Source: Anisakis pegreffii (Eukaryota > Nematoda > Chromadorea > Rhabditida > Anisakidae). Taken from it: a stretch of 64,000 bases of DNA. How positions within the stretch are numbered: position 1 is the first letter of the stretch; the number at the start of each line of letters is the position of its first letter. Both the position numbers and the translations under genes were made by a program. Below the pieces are notes generated by a model. It had not been told where the DNA came from and did not search any database. It saw only the letters and a program-made list of their open reading frames with translations. This document shows, one piece after another, positions 62,835 to 64,000 of this stretch. The stretch lies in assembly GCA_035041965.1 (NCBI GenBank), contig JAPYMA010000586.1, positions 1 to 64,000 of the forward strand, written 5' to 3'.

Positions 62835-64000
62835 ATTGTTGTTATGGCTGACTCAGCCTCGCGCATTGATTGTGATTCGTTTTTGTGTTTCCATAATATG
62901 ACTGATGCTCATTTGATAGAAATCATTAATTTTGATTATATTCTGATAAAATTTTGTTCATATTGATATCGGTCGACGAGTATATAATGTAAACGTACGG
63001 TTTGAGCGAGTTTCATGAAACTTTACAGTAAGATAAGCTCAGATTGATATTTTATTCTATTGACAAATGCAACCTTGTGTGATTCAACCGAATTGCAATC
63101 GAATATAATAAACAACGAATTCAATTAACGCTCAGTACTCGATGCGAACATCTCAATTATTGAGTACCATTGTTATCTATGTTTGATCATCTCAGGAGAG
63201 CAAAAACCACATTTTCGTGGTCGCCGACTGAAAAATTTCGTCTCCGTCGTTCCCTGTCCCTGACATGAGTTTTTTCCGTCCCCGTACCACAGTATGAATT
63301 ACACAAAGAGCTCAAGAAAATAAACCTGCCAAATGGAAAATTACATGAGTACTCAATTGAACGGTAAGCGTGGTAAGACGACTTGATTTTGGATGATGCT
63401 ATCGTAAAATAATCACACAGAACATTCAGTTGAACAAGGTTGCGTGAGTTTTGTTTGAAGAATGTTTCGAATGATACACTTTGAGTTGACGATGGCATAG
63501 AAACGAGTTTATTCGGAACGGAGGAATTACGAGCGATTCACATTCATCCATCCATTCATGTGCGCATGCGCACTCGCGATCATGCATGACATAAATGTAC
63601 GACGACGTATTCATGCAATTGGACAACAACATCATGACAACTACAAGACATCATCTATCGACTTCGTTCATTCGCTCACCTTTCTTTTAGCGGTTATAGC
63701 AGTCATTCACTGTTCATCTTGTTACATCTTATTTAGATGGGATGAGCCGTGACCTCTCGACTTATCTGAACATTCATTTATCGAGCAGTTGTTTCTTTGC
63801 TTATTGTTCAGCAACGCAAAAGTCGTCTTCGCTCGACAACCGATGTTTTCTCATCAGTTTTGTCGAATTTATTAAATCTTATAAAATAAGAAAGATATTG
63901 CAGTCTAAGATACAAGTTATTTCGTGCTGATACGGTCCGCTAGTAAAGCTCTAATGAGTCATGCACACTCGTGAAAGCTAGTCATTTCACTTATTAGAGA
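62835..64000. other. Intergenic right flank
   Basis: No gene supported. AATATAATAAAC near 63100 may be a polyadenylation signal for the thioredoxin-like gene. A segment near 63216-63290 contains the inverse of the GGAGACGRAAATTT core found in the vars intron tandem repeat, so it may be a fragment of the same dispersed repeat. Confidence 0.45.

Noticed and set aside
63187..63498. 103-codon minus-strand frame near the right end
   Set aside because: It overlaps what looks like a degenerate repeat and has no motif or conserved start.
1..64000. CRISPR arrays, prokaryotic operons, rRNA or tRNA genes, retroviral or transposase genes
   Set aside because: None seen. The window is eukaryotic with spliced genes, and I found no tRNA-like clover or transposase motif by eye.

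Overview
The window looks like nuclear DNA of a nematode. The evidence is AT-rich sequence, genes of 3-23 exons with acceptors of the TTTTCAG/TTTTAG type, acceptor-like AGs just before several start codons (as expected for spliced-leader addition), and gene neighbourhoods that I recall from Caenorhabditis. Introns are mostly 60-900 nt, longer than typical for C. elegans. I would lean to a spirurine or ascarid-like nematode, but the genus is not shown. Exon models were built by hand. In every named gene the exon phases close to an uninterrupted frame; the PX gene needs one non-canonical junction.

Layout. Minus strand 823-8490: a 23-exon valyl-tRNA synthetase. Plus strand: ALG5 dolichyl-phosphate glucosyltransferase (10113-12454), RPAC1/RPAC40, a shared subunit of RNA polymerases I and III (13130-15653), ZFPL1, a Golgi RING-like membrane protein (17028-18980), the 75-kDa complex I subunit NDUFS1/nuo-5 (20599-25760), the 3' end of an unidentified membrane-protein gene (27558-27913), a THUMPD1/Tan1-type tRNA acetylation adaptor (29133-31056), a KLHL8/kel-8 BTB-kelch protein (33567-39997), a very large FERM-PTP protein of the PTPN14/PTPN21 (Pez) type (44224-54518), a PX-domain protein (57792-59951) and a small thioredoxin-fold protein (61630-62834).

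Most genes are housekeeping: translation, rRNA/tRNA transcription, N-glycan precursor synthesis, Golgi structure and respiration. ALG5-RPAC1 and ZFPL1-NDUFS1 appear to be conserved nematode neighbours.

The most interesting gene is the PTPN14/21-like one. Its FERM module, a tandem [10 protein letters not shown]-binding motif and a PTP fold are retained. However, the WPD acid, the P-loop arginine and the Q-loop glutamine are all replaced, and about 100 extra residues separate the WPD loop from the P-loop. It is probably a catalytically dead scaffold, plausibly in Hippo/Yorkie-type signalling. Second in interest is the thioredoxin-like protein, which has an unusual WCFWC active site and ends in a lysine-rich CaaX box (CSIM). 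A roughly 350-bp dispersed repeat occurs twice, in introns of the kelch and PTP genes.
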